Positions 37,960 through 47,700 of a stretch of 48,307 bases of DNA are shown here, in pieces. This DNA comes from Actinomycetes bacterium (lineage in GTDB: Bacteria > Actinomycetota > Acidimicrobiia > Acidimicrobiales > JAMCPL01), in NCBI GenBank assembly GCA_021816935.1, contig JAKAWR010000015.1:1-48307 (forward strand), in the 5' to 3' direction. The first letter of the stretch is position 1, and each line of letters opens with the position of its first letter. The position numbers and the translations under genes are program-made. A model generated the notes under the pieces. It saw only the letters and a list, made by a program, of their open reading frames with translations. It was not told where the DNA came from and searched no databases.

Positions 37960-38011
37960 CGGCGTCCTCGCTCTTCAGTCTGGTCGGCAGGTCACGACTG
38001 CCCCTCGATTC

Positions 38012-38197
38012 TCACAGAGAGCCCCGATGCTGCGCGATCAGGGCAGATGTGGCCCGCGACCCGGTGTAGTCGGGGCACGCTAATTCCACGTCGATCCACA
38101 AACCGGACCCGTCCATCCGGGAATCGAGCACAACCGCGCCCTTCGACCCGAACATCAGCGCTACCGTCGCCGTTGGATCCGTATCTATCCGTACCAC
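38012..38197 (-). CDS. Small hypothetical protein, 61 residues
   Basis: The frame runs from GTG 38197 (VRIDTDPTATVALMFGSKG ... GLWIDVELACPDYTG) to a stop at 38012. It has a balanced composition and a beta-rich pattern, without membrane segment or known motif. It could be a real small protein or the 5' part of a broken gene. It lies 52 bases upstream of the permease, on the same strand. Confidence 0.4.
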   Translation of the reverse strand: MVRIDTDPTATVALMFGSKGAVVLDSRMDGSGLWIDVELACPDYTGSRATSALIAQHRGSL

Positions 38198-38200
38198 CCC

Positions 38201-38408
38201 ACGAGAATACAGCCAGCGGGAGCTCAGCTTCCGGAGGCCGCCTCCAGATCCGAAGAGCCGGATCTCCGACGGGACGCCACCCGGGAGAGACTGACCGACA
38301 CACTTGATGTCTCGGTCGCGGCGCTCGCCGATATGATCCGGAGGAAGGAGGCAGCCGGACGGGAGAAGGATCGCGCCGTGCTCCCAATTCTGCGAGGCGT
38401 TCTAGGCC
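38201..38408 (+). pseudogene. C-terminal fragment of a nucleotidyltransferase-like protein
   Basis: The plus-strand frame reads DTLDVSVAALADMIRRKEAA, then GREKDRAVLPILRGVLG, resembling the last helices of nucleotidyltransferase-fold toxins and related enzymes (LIAMKRAAGRPKDRADL type). No start or catalytic part is present. It is probably a relic. The remaining 190 bases to the next gene hold nothing clear. Confidence 0.45.
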
Positions 38409-38595
38409 GATCTCGCGGCGTGGACTGCGGTGGACCTGGGATCGAACGTTGGATACCCATCCGCGATGCGCTACGTCCGAACCGTGAATCGCGCTGCTGG
38501 GATGGTAGGCTACACCAAGTGTCTCACCTCATGCTGACTCTCAGGGGCTATCGGTTTCCGGCTCCGTTTGGCCCGCTGAGCAGTGAGAAGGCGCA

Positions 38596-40242
38596 ATGAA
38601 GCTCACCCATTCCTACGTGCACGGCGCCTCGGACCTGCCGCTGATCGGACAAACCATCGGCGACAACCTGAGCGAGACGGTGAGCCGACTTCCCGATCAC
38701 GAGGCGTTGGTCGACCATCCGAGCGATCGTCGCTGGACTTACTCGGAGCTCGAGGAGTGGAGCCGGAAGGTCGCACGAGGGTTGCTCGCAAGAGGTGTCA
38801 CCACGGGTGACCGGGTGGGGATCTGGTCACCGAACTGCGCCGAGTGGGTAGTGCTCCAGTATGCGACCGCTTACATCGGGGCGATCCTCGTCAACATCAA
38901 CCCCGCCTACCGTGTCCACGAGCTCGAGTATGCCCTTCGCCAGTCCGGGGTACGCACGCTCGTGAGTGCTACCCAGCACAAGACAAGCGATTATCGCGGC
39001 ATGGTCGACCAGGTGCGCGGAGCGCTCCCTGGGCTCGAGGACGTGATCTACATCGGCGACCCCACTTGGCCAGAGCTCGAGTCCAGCGCCTCGCGAGTCG
39101 ACTCGGGCGAGATCGAGGCGATCGGAAAGACCCTCGCATTCGACGACCCGATCAATATCCAGTACACCTCGGGCACAACCGGGTTCCCGAAGGGCGCGAC
39201 GCTTTCCCACCACAACATCTTGAACAACGGATACTTCATCGGCGAGATGCTCCACTACAGCGAAGCCGACCGGGTCTGCCTGCCGGTGCCCTTCTACCAC
39301 TGCTTCGGGATGGTGCTCGGAAACCTGGCTGCGACCACCCACGGGGCGACCATCGTGATCCCGGCCCCCCTCTTCGACCCCGATGCTACCCTCGAGACAG
39401 TCGAGAAAGAGCGCTGCACATCGCTCTACGGGGTGCCGACCATGTTCATAGCCGAGTTCGGGAGCCCAAGGTTCGAGAGCTTCGACCTCACCTCGCTTCG
39501 CACCGGCATCATGGCCGGTGCCCCCTGCCCGGTCGAGGTCATGAAGAGAGTGATCTCCGAGATGCACATGGAGCAGGTCGCCATCGCCTACGGGATGACC
39601 GAGACCTCCCCGGTCTCGACTCAAACCAGACCCGACGACGACCTGGACCTGAGGACGGCGACGGTCGGAACGGTGCTGCCCCATGTGGAGATCAAGGTCG
39701 TCGACTCCGACAACCGGGTAGTACCGATCGGCACTCCCGGCGAGCTTTGCACTCGGGGATACTCGGTGATGCTCGGCTACTGGGAGGAGCCGGAGAAGAC
39801 CGCAGAGGTGATCGACTCCGCCCGCTGGATGCACACCGGGGACCTGGCTGTGATGCGTGAGGACGGTTACTTGAACATCGTCGGGAGAATCAAGGACATG
39901 GTCATCCGAGGCGGTGAGAACATCTACCCCCGCGAGATCGAGGAGTTCCTCTTCACCCACCCGGCGATCGAAGACGTTGCCGTGGTCGGCGTTCCCGACG
40001 AGCGCTACGGGGAGGAGGTCGTTGCCTGGATCCGCCTGGCGCCCGGTGCCGATCCACTCGACGCCGATACACTACGAACCTTCTGTCTAGGGAAGATCGC
40101 CCACAACAAGATCCCCCGCTACGTAAAGTTGGTCGACGCCTTTCCGATGACAGTGACCGGCAAGATCCGCAAGGTCGAGATGCGGGAGATCAGCATCGGA
40201 GAGTTCGGCCTGCAGGTGGCAGGGGGGATCGAAACGGCGTAG
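38596..40242 (+). CDS. Long-chain/medium-chain acyl-CoA synthetase (AMP-binding)
   Basis: The 548-residue enzyme would activate a fatty or related acid to its CoA ester with ATP. The P-loop motif is [12 protein letters not shown] (190-201), followed by [10 protein letters not shown] (A5) and [30 protein letters not shown] (A7-A8). The C-terminal lysine motif is MTVTGKIRK. The sequence resembles FadD-type acyl-CoA synthetases. The acyl length is not decidable. It has no operon partner and could feed the WS/DGAT at 3.4-5.1 kb. Confidence 0.93.
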   Translation: MKLTHSYVHGASDLPLIGQTIGDNLSETVSRLPDHEALVDHPSDRRWTYSELEEWSRKVARGLLARGVTTGDRVGIWSPNCAEWVVLQYATAYIGAILVNINPAYRVHELEYALRQSGVRTLVSATQHKTSDYRGMVDQVRGALPGLEDVIYIGDPTWPELESSASRVDSGEIEAIGKTLAFDDPINIQYTSGTTGFPKGATLSHHNILNNGYFIGEMLHYSEADRVCLPVPFYHCFGMVLGNLAATTHGATIVIPAPLFDPDATLETVEKERCTSLYGVPTMFIAEFGSPRFESFDLTSLRTGIMAGAPCPVEVMKRVISEMHMEQVAIAYGMTETSPVSTQTRPDDDLDLRTATVGTVLPHVEIKVVDSDNRVVPIGTPGELCTRGYSVMLGYWEEPEKTAEVIDSARWMHTGDLAVMREDGYLNIVGRIKDMVIRGGENIYPREIEEFLFTHPAIEDVAVVGVPDERYGEEVVAWIRLAPGADPLDADTLRTFCLGKIAHNKIPRYVKLVDAFPMTVTGKIRKVEMREISIGEFGLQVAGGIETA

Positions 40243-40328
40243 CACAACACCGACGAAGGCGGGTGCCGAGGCACTGAACCGCCCTGGGAAAGTTGGAGGC
40301 TCTGTCCCTTGGAAAGGAAGATGGAGTC

Positions 40329-40560
40329 ATGGAAATTACGCCCGGGGCGAAAAGCCCCTCACAGCGCCGGTACACCCCGGCACAGAAAGAGCAAGCGGTG
40401 CGAACTCGGCACCGAGCAGGGCACGGTCGTACGGGTTGCGCGCCAGCTCGGGTACGGCATCGAGTCGGTACGCAACTGGGTAACTCAGGCCGACGCCGGC
40501 ACCGGCATGAAACCGGGCACGACCACCGAAGACGCCGATCGGGTGGGAAATGAAGTACGC
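40329..40560 (+). pseudogene. IS3-family transposase orfA remnant
   Basis: From ATG 40329, MEITPGAKSPSQRRYTPAQK and EQAVR are the usual start of IS3 orfA. A frame change with deletion near 40400 then gives ELGTEQGTVVRVARQLGYG, IESVRNWVTQADAGTGMK and PGTTTEDADRV in another frame. The leucine zipper and all of orfB are missing. The upstream sequence (40283-40328) recurs inverted at 42286-42331. Confidence 0.85.
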
Positions 40561-40591
40561 TCAGATGTGGGAGGCCGCATAATGATGTGTC

Positions 40592-40640
40592 CGTCCTTGG
40601 GGAATTCCGATGGCCGTCCGTGGGGAGTTCGCGTTGGCCG
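40592..40640. repeat. Two tandem 24-25-bp repeats, IS21-end-like
   Basis: CGTCCTTGGGGAATTCCGATGGCCG is followed at once by TCCGTGGGGAGTTCGCGTTGGCCG. IS21-family elements carry such short repeats in their ends for transposase binding. No istA or istB remains. The assignment is tentative. A 15-codon ATG frame (40748-40795) farther right is too short to call. Confidence 0.45.
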
Positions 40641-40856
40641 TTGACACGAGCTCCGTGTCATTTCGGATGGTGGTCCTCCGCGCCGGGTCCTGCCGTGAGG
40701 CAGGCTTGGGGTGAACACCAACCGAGTAGAAACGGAGAACCACCAACATGAACAAGTCAACCACGAACGCGAAGTCCGCGCGCTCCGATACCTAACCGCG
40801 ACTTCGGCGTATTGAATCTCCCTGAGGTTCGGCTCATGGGAACCGGAGCCGGCGTC

Positions 40857-40913
40857 GGACTCGGCCCGAAGGGCCGACGCTGACTTGACAGAAGGCGCTC
40901 CTTCAGGAATGAC
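40857..40913 (+). repeat. Left inverted repeat of the SNF2-HelD cassette (57 bp)
   Basis: This sequence matches the complement of 48182-48238 at 54 of 57 bases, including an uninterrupted 31-base block. The outer part forms a hairpin (TCGGCCC-GAA-GGGCCGA). The inner part contains TTGACA pointing into the cassette. Confidence 0.9.
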
Positions 40914-41022
40914 TCATTGGCCCAGGGACTCGGTCCCAACCCCGACTTGCCGGGCAACCCGGGAAACGATGGTGTGGTCGGCAGGATCCTCAGGCGACAG
41001 TCGCTCTCGGCACCGCCACTGG

Positions 41023-41352
41023 TTACGCGCTCTGGCGCAGGCGCGCTCCGTTGGCCTTGATGTCGACCGTGAAGTCCTCGCCGAGCGCACCAGCGAGCCG
41101 TACCAGAGTGGATAGGGACGGTTCGTACTCGCCTGACTCCAGGCGAGCTACGTGTGGTTGGCGCATGCCGACCAGCCGGCCGAACGCGGTCTGGGTCAGG
41201 CCGTGCTCGGTGCGGTACCGCAGTAGCCGGATGGCGATGTCGTTAGCGAAGCGGGTGCGCTCGTACTCGGCCCGGTAGGCCGGGTCGGCCATGTCGCTCT
41301 TGTGGATCTCCTCGGCCGTGGTCAGCTCGGACAGTTTCACCATGATCGTCAC
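41023..41352 (-). CDS. XRE-family helix-turn-helix regulator (HigA-like)
   Basis: This protein has 109 residues. The helix-turn-helix lies at about 46-95 (YRTEHGLTQTAFGRLVGMRQ, then PHVARLESGEYEPSLSTLVRL), preceded by an N-terminal region (DPAYRAEYERTRFANDIA) typical of HigA-like antitoxins. No HigB-type toxin lies next to it. It is the last gene of the minus-strand set of small genes and may control it. Confidence 0.85.
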   Translation of the reverse strand: MTIMVKLSELTTAEEIHKSDMADPAYRAEYERTRFANDIAIRLLRYRTEHGLTQTAFGRLVGMRQPHVARLESGEYEPSLSTLVRLAGALGEDFTVDIKANGARLRQSA

Positions 41353-41412
41353 TCCTCCAACTCGTTCAGCCGTCTTGCTGCTGCCCCGCAGGCCCGGATG
41401 CCGAAAGCGTGG

Positions 41413-41511
41413 CTAGCGCTTCTTCTTGCCGCCGGACTTCTTCTTCGGCGTGATCTTGATGCCCTTCTTGGAGGTCGAGGCAGTGAACTTCTTCGTTGCC
41501 AAAATGCCCAT
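41413..41511 (-). CDS. Very basic 32-residue peptide
   Basis: ATG 41511 lies four bases after the stop of the 139-residue gene. The peptide begins MGILATKKFTAS and ends in a Lys-rich tail (ITPKKKSGGKKKR), with about 13 of 32 residues Lys or Arg. A GGTGGTGA just upstream may be the ribosome-binding site. It has no known family; a nucleic-acid-binding or membrane-active role is possible but not shown. Confidence 0.5.
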   Translation of the reverse strand: MGILATKKFTASTSKKGIKITPKKKSGGKKKR

Positions 41512-41515
41512 GTGT

Positions 41516-41935
41516 TCACCACCCCCCGCCGGGTGTCGAACCGAACCAGGCGAGCAGCCCGACCAACACCAATACGCAGCCAGCGATAAGCGCGCTGCGG
41601 CCAGCGGCATGCAGACCTTCCTCACGTTGGTGTGTGGCTGCGTATTGGAGCGCTTTCACAAGCAATTTCTCGTCATCGGCGTAGAACGGCGGGCTCACTG
41701 CCTCGACGGCTGCGGCGATCATCTGACCGTCCGGCGTGTTCAGCCAGGTGCCGAGCTGGAGTGCGCGGAATTCGGCGTCTTGCAGCCACGCGTCGCCGAT
41801 CTCAGCCGCCGGTGGCCTCTGCTGGCCTAACGAGTCGGGCATGGGACCGCTATAGACTGCCCAAATCTCCACGGGACGCCGCTGCCACGGCACGTGTTCA
41901 TCCAGGAACTTGGTCAACTGCTCTTGGGTCGTCAT
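41516..41935 (-). CDS. 139-residue protein with one C-terminal membrane helix, unknown
   Basis: ATG 41935 follows AGGAGGAGTC, a strong ribosome-binding site. The soluble part (1-110) has PWQRRPVEIWAVYSGPMP and DDEKLLVKALQYAATHQREE. The C-terminus is one hydrophobic helix (SALIAGCVLVLVGLLAWF), so it is a probable tail-anchored protein. It sits 10 bases after the 35-residue membrane gene and four before the basic peptide gene, a clear operon. I recognise no family. Confidence 0.7.
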   Translation of the reverse strand: MTTQEQLTKFLDEHVPWQRRPVEIWAVYSGPMPDSLGQQRPPAAEIGDAWLQDAEFRALQLGTWLNTPDGQMIAAAVEAVSPPFYADDEKLLVKALQYAATHQREEGLHAAGRSALIAGCVLVLVGLLAWFGSTPGGGW

Positions 41936-41945
41936 GACTCCTCCT

Positions 41946-42053
41946 TCACTTGCTCATTCGATAAGCGGCACCGAGTAGGGCTCCCAGAGCGCCAACGAGG
42001 ACGAGCAGCTCACGCTGATCGGGGTTCGCAGACGTCTTGTCCGACATGAGCAT
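41946..42053 (-). CDS. 35-residue single-pass membrane peptide
   Basis: ATG 42053 (or 42047) encodes a short polar start (SDKTSANPDQREL) and a hydrophobic helix (LVLVGALGALLGAAY), ending MSK. Its stop is 10 bases before the next ATG, with AGGAGG between. The order membrane peptide, tail-anchored protein, basic peptide, XRE suggests one small unit. Confidence 0.55.
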   Translation of the reverse strand: MLMSDKTSANPDQRELLVLVGALGALLGAAYRMSK

Positions 42054-42443
42054 ATTATTCACAAGATTACCATATCAGATGGCCGGCAGAAAGCGGTGGA
42101 TCCTCGCCGTGCTGGACCCATCCACTTGTAATTCCGGCCTTCTTGAGAGGCGCTAACCGGAACCTGTCAAGCGAATTGCGACACCTTCTTATGAAAGTGT
42201 CGCATTTCCATCAGATGAAAGAATCTTGCATCAGTGCCAACTGCGGCGTTGCGAGGGGGCCCTTGGCCCCAGTCGTGGTTTCCATGATTCCATCTTCCTT
42301 TTCAAGGGATAGAGACTCCAACTTTCCCAAGTCGATTCAATCCAGCTACGAGAGAAGGCCAAGGAGTGCGTCACCCGATAGACGCGCACGCCCCAGCACT
42401 TGGTCGTCTAACGATAGAAAATACTTGACGTCGCATCGGGTCG
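42054..42443. other. Intergenic region with hairpin and IS3 end copy
   Basis: The region includes GCGACAC ... GTGTCGC (42178-42203), a seven-base stem with a 12-base loop, and the inverted IS3 start described below. TTGACG (42425-42430) and TAAACT (42448-42453), 17 bases apart, form a fair promoter pointing right. The gap between the 42444 frame and the HelD gene (42555-42680) holds no gene. Confidence 0.45.
42268..42331 (-). mobile_element. Inverted copy of an IS3-family 5' end
   Basis: Read on the minus strand, 42331-42268 gives GGGAAAGTTGGAGTCTCT ... AAGGAAGATGGAATCATGGA. This matches the leader and start of the orfA remnant at 40283-40345, including the ribosome-binding site and ATG (42285). 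Only the first few codons remain. Confidence 0.75.
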
Positions 42444-42554
42444 ATGATAAACTCCGCCTACGAGCTGATCGACCAGATGTCGTCAGCTCAGGTTGATGCG
42501 AGGAGCGTCGGAGCTGGCACCTCGTACACCACTCGACCACTCGCTGGGACTTGA
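42444..42554 (+). CDS. Possible 36-residue leaderless reading frame
   Basis: ATG 42444 starts MINSAYELIDQMSSAQVDAR, which looks like an antitoxin-type N-terminus, and ends after 36 codons. The promoter (TTGACG/TAAACT) overlaps the start, so transcription would begin within or past the ATG. This makes a functional gene doubtful; it may be a remnant. Confidence 0.2.
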   Translation: MINSAYELIDQMSSAQVDARSVGAGTSYTTRPLAGT

Positions 42555-42680
42555 CCATCGTCGGTTGCCTCGACGCATGGGGAAGAACGAAAAGTCAAGG
42601 TCGTGACCCACGATCTGGACAGGCCGACCCGGGCGGGGGATGAGAAGGGGTGGCATGGTACCGGCTTCGTTGGTGTTGCC

Positions 42681-44723
42681 CTATCGGCGCTCTGCTCGCA
42701 AGCCGCTCGGCAGAGGCCTCGAATGCACGACGACCAGCTCATGCACCGCACGAGTCAGGCTCGTGTACAGCAGACCGAGCCGGCCAACGTTCCGGGGATA
42801 ATCGGCGGGCTCAACGACGACCACTCCATCGAACTCGAGGCCGCGAGCGTTGGCCGGGTGCAGTATAAGCACCGTGTGGCCTCTCCTTGCCCACGCGTGC
42901 CCAAGAGACAGCCGCCGAGACCAACCGGTGGCTCGGAACCTGTCTGAAACACGCTGGGGATCGACTGATATCACCGCGACCAGGCCCTGCGGATGGCGGG
43001 CGGCCAACGATTCGCTCTCGCGCATCGCAGCAGCCACCAACTCGGTAGAGCTGACCCGTTTCACCGCTGGTGGCGGCCCAGTGCGGATCGCCCGGACGGT
43101 CCGCTTGCCTCGCGCTAGGAGCTGGTTAGAGAAACGCAGTATTTCACGAGTCGTGCGAAAGCTAATATCCAGCACTTCGGGTTGGAAGTCTTCGTCCGGA
43201 ACGACATCGAGGTCGATGACGAGTTGTCGCCAGGTTTCCGGGCTCCAGTCCGAACGCCGCTGGTTCATGTCACCAAGCAGCGTCATTCCGGCCGATGGTC
43301 GAAGATGCTTGACAAGGACGCGCCATTCCAGGGGACGGAGATCTTGTGCTTCATCCACGACGAGATGCTCGAACGGTGGCGGGGAGGACGGGCGCACGGC
43401 GAGCGCCGCTGAAGCGAGAAACGGCAGAAAGCGCTGGTTGGTGCGCGCACGCTCAAAGGAACCGAGCGCCGACACCCAGTCGGCGAGCTCAGGCTGCTGC
43501 GCGAGCATCGGTGCCAGTAGGGCATCCGACCTTGCGAGGGCATCGACCAGAGTCCTGAGCGGGTTCCCTCGGGAGCGCTCGAAGACCCCAGCGTCGCGCA
43601 AGATCGCCGCGGCCCGCTCGACAAGTCGCCCCAGCCTCCAATCGGCGTCGAGGCGCTGTTCGTCGACAGCAGGCGCGAGATGGTAGACAGGGTCCGCGAG
43701 ACCGGCGAGGAACTGCTGCAGGTGGATGACCCTCACCTCTTCCGCACCCAAGTACTTGATCACCTGCCCCACGTGCTTCGAGTACTCCTCCGTGGGACCG
43801 ACGAGGGCAACGTTGTGAAGCGGACCTCCGTCGCGCTCGGGGTGCGTCAGGTACGCAGCCCTGTGGGTGGCAATGATCGTCTTGCCAGTGCCGGGTTGAC
43901 CTTGCACGACGAGAGCAAGATCATCGGGCCACGTCACGAGGCGGTACTGTTCGGCCTGCAGAGTTGCCAATACCGGCGCTAGGCGACCGGAGCGCGGCCG
44001 CTCAAGGACAGTTCGCAGAGCCGTTTCCGCTCGGAGCCCGACGGTCGATGCAACAGGCACGACGGTCGACTCCGCGTCGAGCGGTGTGCCATCAAGCGAC
44101 TCTGGAACTTGCGGCGTTGTCTGACAAGACTCCCCGGAAGGAGCTTGATCATCGGGGCGCGCCGGCTGCAATACCTCGGTGGTCACCCTGGCCGGTGACG
44201 GCGGGACGGGAACTGTGAGGGTGATCGCACCCGACGCGAAGGGATCGGCTTCCCGGCAGGAAGGCTCGGCATCGTCGACAAAGCCGACGATGCTCTCCAG
44301 CTCAACCACAAACGTTCGCCTCGCTGTCACGTCACGAGCAAGCAGGTCCGACGATGCGGAGCCTGAGTAGAAGAGCGAGGCCACGGGCGCGGCCCAGCTC
44401 ACGACCTGCGCGCCAATCCACTCTTGGTGCCACGGACCGATGTAGAAACCGCGGCCCAGCAAGGAATCGTCCACGCCTAGCGCCACACGTCCGACGAGCG
44501 GCGTAACTACCAGCCCTGCCATCGTAGAGGGCGCACCAGGGCTAGTCCACAGCTGGTTCCTCGTCGTCGTTTGGCCGCGGGCGATGCGCTCCTGACGCGC
44601 AATCGCGTCGCGCATCTTCCGCTGGTAGAGCTCGTTGACGGCGCGCTCGGCCTCGAGGCCTGCGTTCTCAGTCACGTCCGGGCCTGGCTGGGTTGTCAAG
44701 CCGGCACGACCTCGAGATGACAC
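42681..44723 (-). CDS. HelD-like UvrD/Rep-family ATPase
   Basis: The 680-residue protein is a superfamily 1 ATPase. The N-terminal helix pair (ENAGLEAERAVNELYQRKMR) and GRGFYIGPWHQEW / VSWAAPVASLFY match the N-terminal region of HelD, which binds and frees stalled RNA polymerase. Walker A is GQPGTGKT (about 273-280) and Walker B is DEAQDL (about 455-460). The C-terminal NARGLEFDGVVVVEP and LLYTSLTRAVHELVVV are UvrD motifs V-VI. The ATPase core is complete. GTG 44723 lies 28 bases inside the upstream SNF2 gene; GTG 17 codons later is an alternative. It is translated with the SNF2 gene and is likely its partner. Confidence 0.85.
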   Translation of the reverse strand: MSSRGRAGLTTQPGPDVTENAGLEAERAVNELYQRKMRDAIARQERIARGQTTTRNQLWTSPGAPSTMAGLVVTPLVGRVALGVDDSLLGRGFYIGPWHQEWIGAQVVSWAAPVASLFYSGSASSDLLARDVTARRTFVVELESIVGFVDDAEPSCREADPFASGAITLTVPVPPSPARVTTEVLQPARPDDQAPSGESCQTTPQVPESLDGTPLDAESTVVPVASTVGLRAETALRTVLERPRSGRLAPVLATLQAEQYRLVTWPDDLALVVQGQPGTGKTIIATHRAAYLTHPERDGGPLHNVALVGPTEEYSKHVGQVIKYLGAEEVRVIHLQQFLAGLADPVYHLAPAVDEQRLDADWRLGRLVERAAAILRDAGVFERSRGNPLRTLVDALARSDALLAPMLAQQPELADWVSALGSFERARTNQRFLPFLASAALAVRPSSPPPFEHLVVDEAQDLRPLEWRVLVKHLRPSAGMTLLGDMNQRRSDWSPETWRQLVIDLDVVPDEDFQPEVLDISFRTTREILRFSNQLLARGKRTVRAIRTGPPPAVKRVSSTELVAAAMRESESLAARHPQGLVAVISVDPQRVSDRFRATGWSRRLSLGHAWARRGHTVLILHPANARGLEFDGVVVVEPADYPRNVGRLGLLYTSLTRAVHELVVVHSRPLPSGLRAERR

Positions 44724-47700
44724 GCGGCCAGGTACTCGACGAGCATGGCACCCGTAGTGGCCGCTTCGAACTCGGCCTCCTTCTCGGCGAGGCGGGCCTC
44801 CTGGGCACGCAGCTGGGCCTCATGCAGTCGGATCGTTCCAGTCTTGCCGCTCGCGCGCAGAGTGTCGATGCGCCTCTTGATCTGAGCCACCTTGCGAGCG
44901 TGAGTCTCGCGAAGGCTGATTCGCCTGGTAGCAGCTAGCGCGCCGTTCTCCTCCGCCCGGCGACCCTCCTCGTCGGCCTGACGCGTGAGCAGCAGCCTCC
45001 GCGCGCGCTCAAGAGCATCGGCGCTCACAATGGATCGAGCCTTGGAATCTCCGAGCTGCCCGTCGGCGAGCGCGGCAAGCAGCGCTGCGCCGACCATGTC
45101 CGGGGCTGCGCTGCCTGTACCGAGCTCGACCGCAACTGCCCATAGCTCATTCGAGGGCCGCAGCCCACTCCAGCGGGCGATCGCGAGAAGGACCAGGTAC
45201 TCGCCGGGCGTGACCTCGCTGTGGGTTACCCGTGCGTACGCGAACCTCGCCTGCGTGTGGCCTGGCACTGCCAGCGCAGCACGAGTCAGCGGATGGTTGG
45301 CTGACAGCAGATCCTCGCCGGTCGTCCTGGCGAGCTCCTGATCGAGGCAGATGATGATTTCCTGCTCGTCACGCAGCTTCTGGGCGAGCAAGGCCAGCTC
45401 GGCCGCGGATCGCTCGCCACGCGCCTGGACGCTCCGGAGATGCTGCTCCATCTCGCTGGTTCCCCTCAACACGACCCGATTCCCATCGCGCGCGAGGCTG
45501 CAACTCGCACCGCTGCAGGCCGCCGCCCAATCCTCGAGCAGCAGCACGAGCTCTCGCTGCCCGATATAGCGCCCGCTCGCCAGCAGGTCACGTTCCAGGC
45601 CGTCGATCTCTGCCCTGTCAGTGGAGGACAGGTAAGTACTGGCAGTCTCGATTTCGTCGCGCGCCAGTCGCTGCTCCTCCAGCGCAGCCATCATCTCGTC
45701 GAGCCGTCGTTTTTTTTGCTCAGACGTGAGCTCGAAATCGAAGACGGTCTGACGGATCTCGGACAGGCGCGACTGCAGGATCGGCTCGAGGTCGCCGATC
45801 GAGGCCTTGAAGATGCCGATCCGGTGCATGATCCGGGCGACGATATCCGTCTCGATCGTACGCGGGGTGTGGAAGTTGAGTATCAGAACCTTCTCGGCGG
45901 TCTGACCGAAGCGGTCGACTCGACCGATGCGCTGCTCGACTTCCATCGGGTTCCAGGGCAGGTCATAGTTTACGACGGCCGAGCAGAACTCGAAGTCGAG
46001 CCCCTCGCTCGCGACTCGACTTGCTAGAAGCACGTCAAAGGCCCCCTCACGAAACTGGCGCATCACCCGGTGGCGATCGTCGCCCTTGACGTCGCCATGA
46101 AGGACCGCGCATCGCACGTGGTCCCGCAGCCGCCGTTCGAGGTAGGCGAGCGTGGCTCGTGAGAAAGTGAAAACAAGTACCCGTCGGTCCTCGGTGACAA
46201 TCCGTTGCAGGTGCAGGAGGAACTCGTCGAATTTGGTATCGATCGCGCCCATGCGCCGGGCGAGCTCGACAAGCTCGCGCGGCGGCGCGGCGTCCGGCGT
46301 GGCCGAGTCCTCATCGTCGGTGTCGAGGTCGACGTCCTCCGGCCGCTGTCCGCTCCCGGTGAGCACCCTCTCTCGCACGGCTGGGAGGCACGAGCTGGCC
46401 AGCCGGAGTGGCATTTGGGTGACCAAACCGACGGGCATTCCGTTCAGCCGAGCTTGGTGGACCTGCCAGGCCTCGAAGCCCTCGTAGAAGGCGTACTCTT
46501 CCTCGGTCCAAGGCACATCGATACGAACGGCCTCGCGGACTGCCTTGTGGTCCTCGATCTCAACTTTACGAGTTCTCGTCACCACCGCGGCGAGAGCATG
46601 CAATCGAGCTATGAGCCGGCGCGCTTCGGTGACCTCGGCTGCCGACAGCGGAGATGCCGCGAGTAGCTGTCGAAGTTCGCGTGCCTCAGGCCGCGCTGCC
46701 ACTGCGGCGCCGAACGAGAGCTCGCCGAGATTGTCTAGCCAAGCGAGCCGTTGCGAGCTGTCGATGGCGCGCTCGAGCAGTGAGGCAGCGATCTTGTTCA
46801 ACACGGCGTTCGGTTGCAGCCGCTCCTCGAGCACCGCGCGGTCGTCGAAGTCGGCCGGCGCGAGGAGCTGGAGGAGGTTAAAGAGGTCGCGGTTGCCAAG
46901 GTTGAGCGGGGTCGCCGTGAGGAACACCAGGGCGTCAGCCCAATCGGTGAGTAGCGCTCCGAGCGCAAAGCCGCGCGTCTCCGTATTTCGGAAGGCATGC
47001 GCCTCGTCGACGATGACGAGGTCGAACTGCGGTCCAATCTGCTGCAGGCGCACCAATCCCGGCCACCCGCGGAGCCGCTCAAGGCTGCAGACAGCGTGGA
47101 AGCGGGGGGGAAGACGGTCGCGCTCGAGCTGGCTGAGCATCTCCTCAAGGGACTCCTGGCTGAGAATCCGCAGCTCGAAGCCGAATCGCTCCTCCATCTC
47201 AAGTCGCCATTTCGTTACCAGCATCGACGGACAGACGACAAGCACACGATTGGCCATATTGCGGGCGTCGAGCTCGGTCCAGACGAGCCCCGCCTCGATC
47301 GTCTTCCCGAGCCCGACCTCGTCCGCGATCAGGAGACGCAGCCCACCCGTTGCGAGCAGGCGGATTACTGGACGGAACTGGTACGGGCGGAAGATCGTCC
47401 GGCTGGCGCGAAAGGAGTAGACGGTGCCTGAAAGCTGTGCGGCCAGTTTGGCTCTCGTGAGCGTCGCGGCGAACCTCCTGGCAGGGGCGGGCGCTCGAGC
47501 GATCCATGCTGCAGGGTCGTTGTCGGCCTGCGGCGTGTCGAGAGATTGCTCGCGGATCTGAACAAGCCGCCCCTCGATCCGAACCTCGTAGGACCAGGAG
47601 CCTGCGACGAAAGTCCGGCCGCGCACGATCCCTGGTTGTCCGGACGGCACCGTGACTACGTCGTCGCCCGCAGCGAAGCGCGGTGGCGAAACCGGCTTCG

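Noticed and set aside
37960-38200. Possible c-di-AMP (ydaO) riboswitch before the KimA-like permease
   Set aside because: I could not find the expected conserved boxes in the upstream sequence; no structured leader is supported.
40748-40795. 15-codon frame with upstream CGGAGAA
   Set aside because: Too short and among IS debris; no evidence of function.
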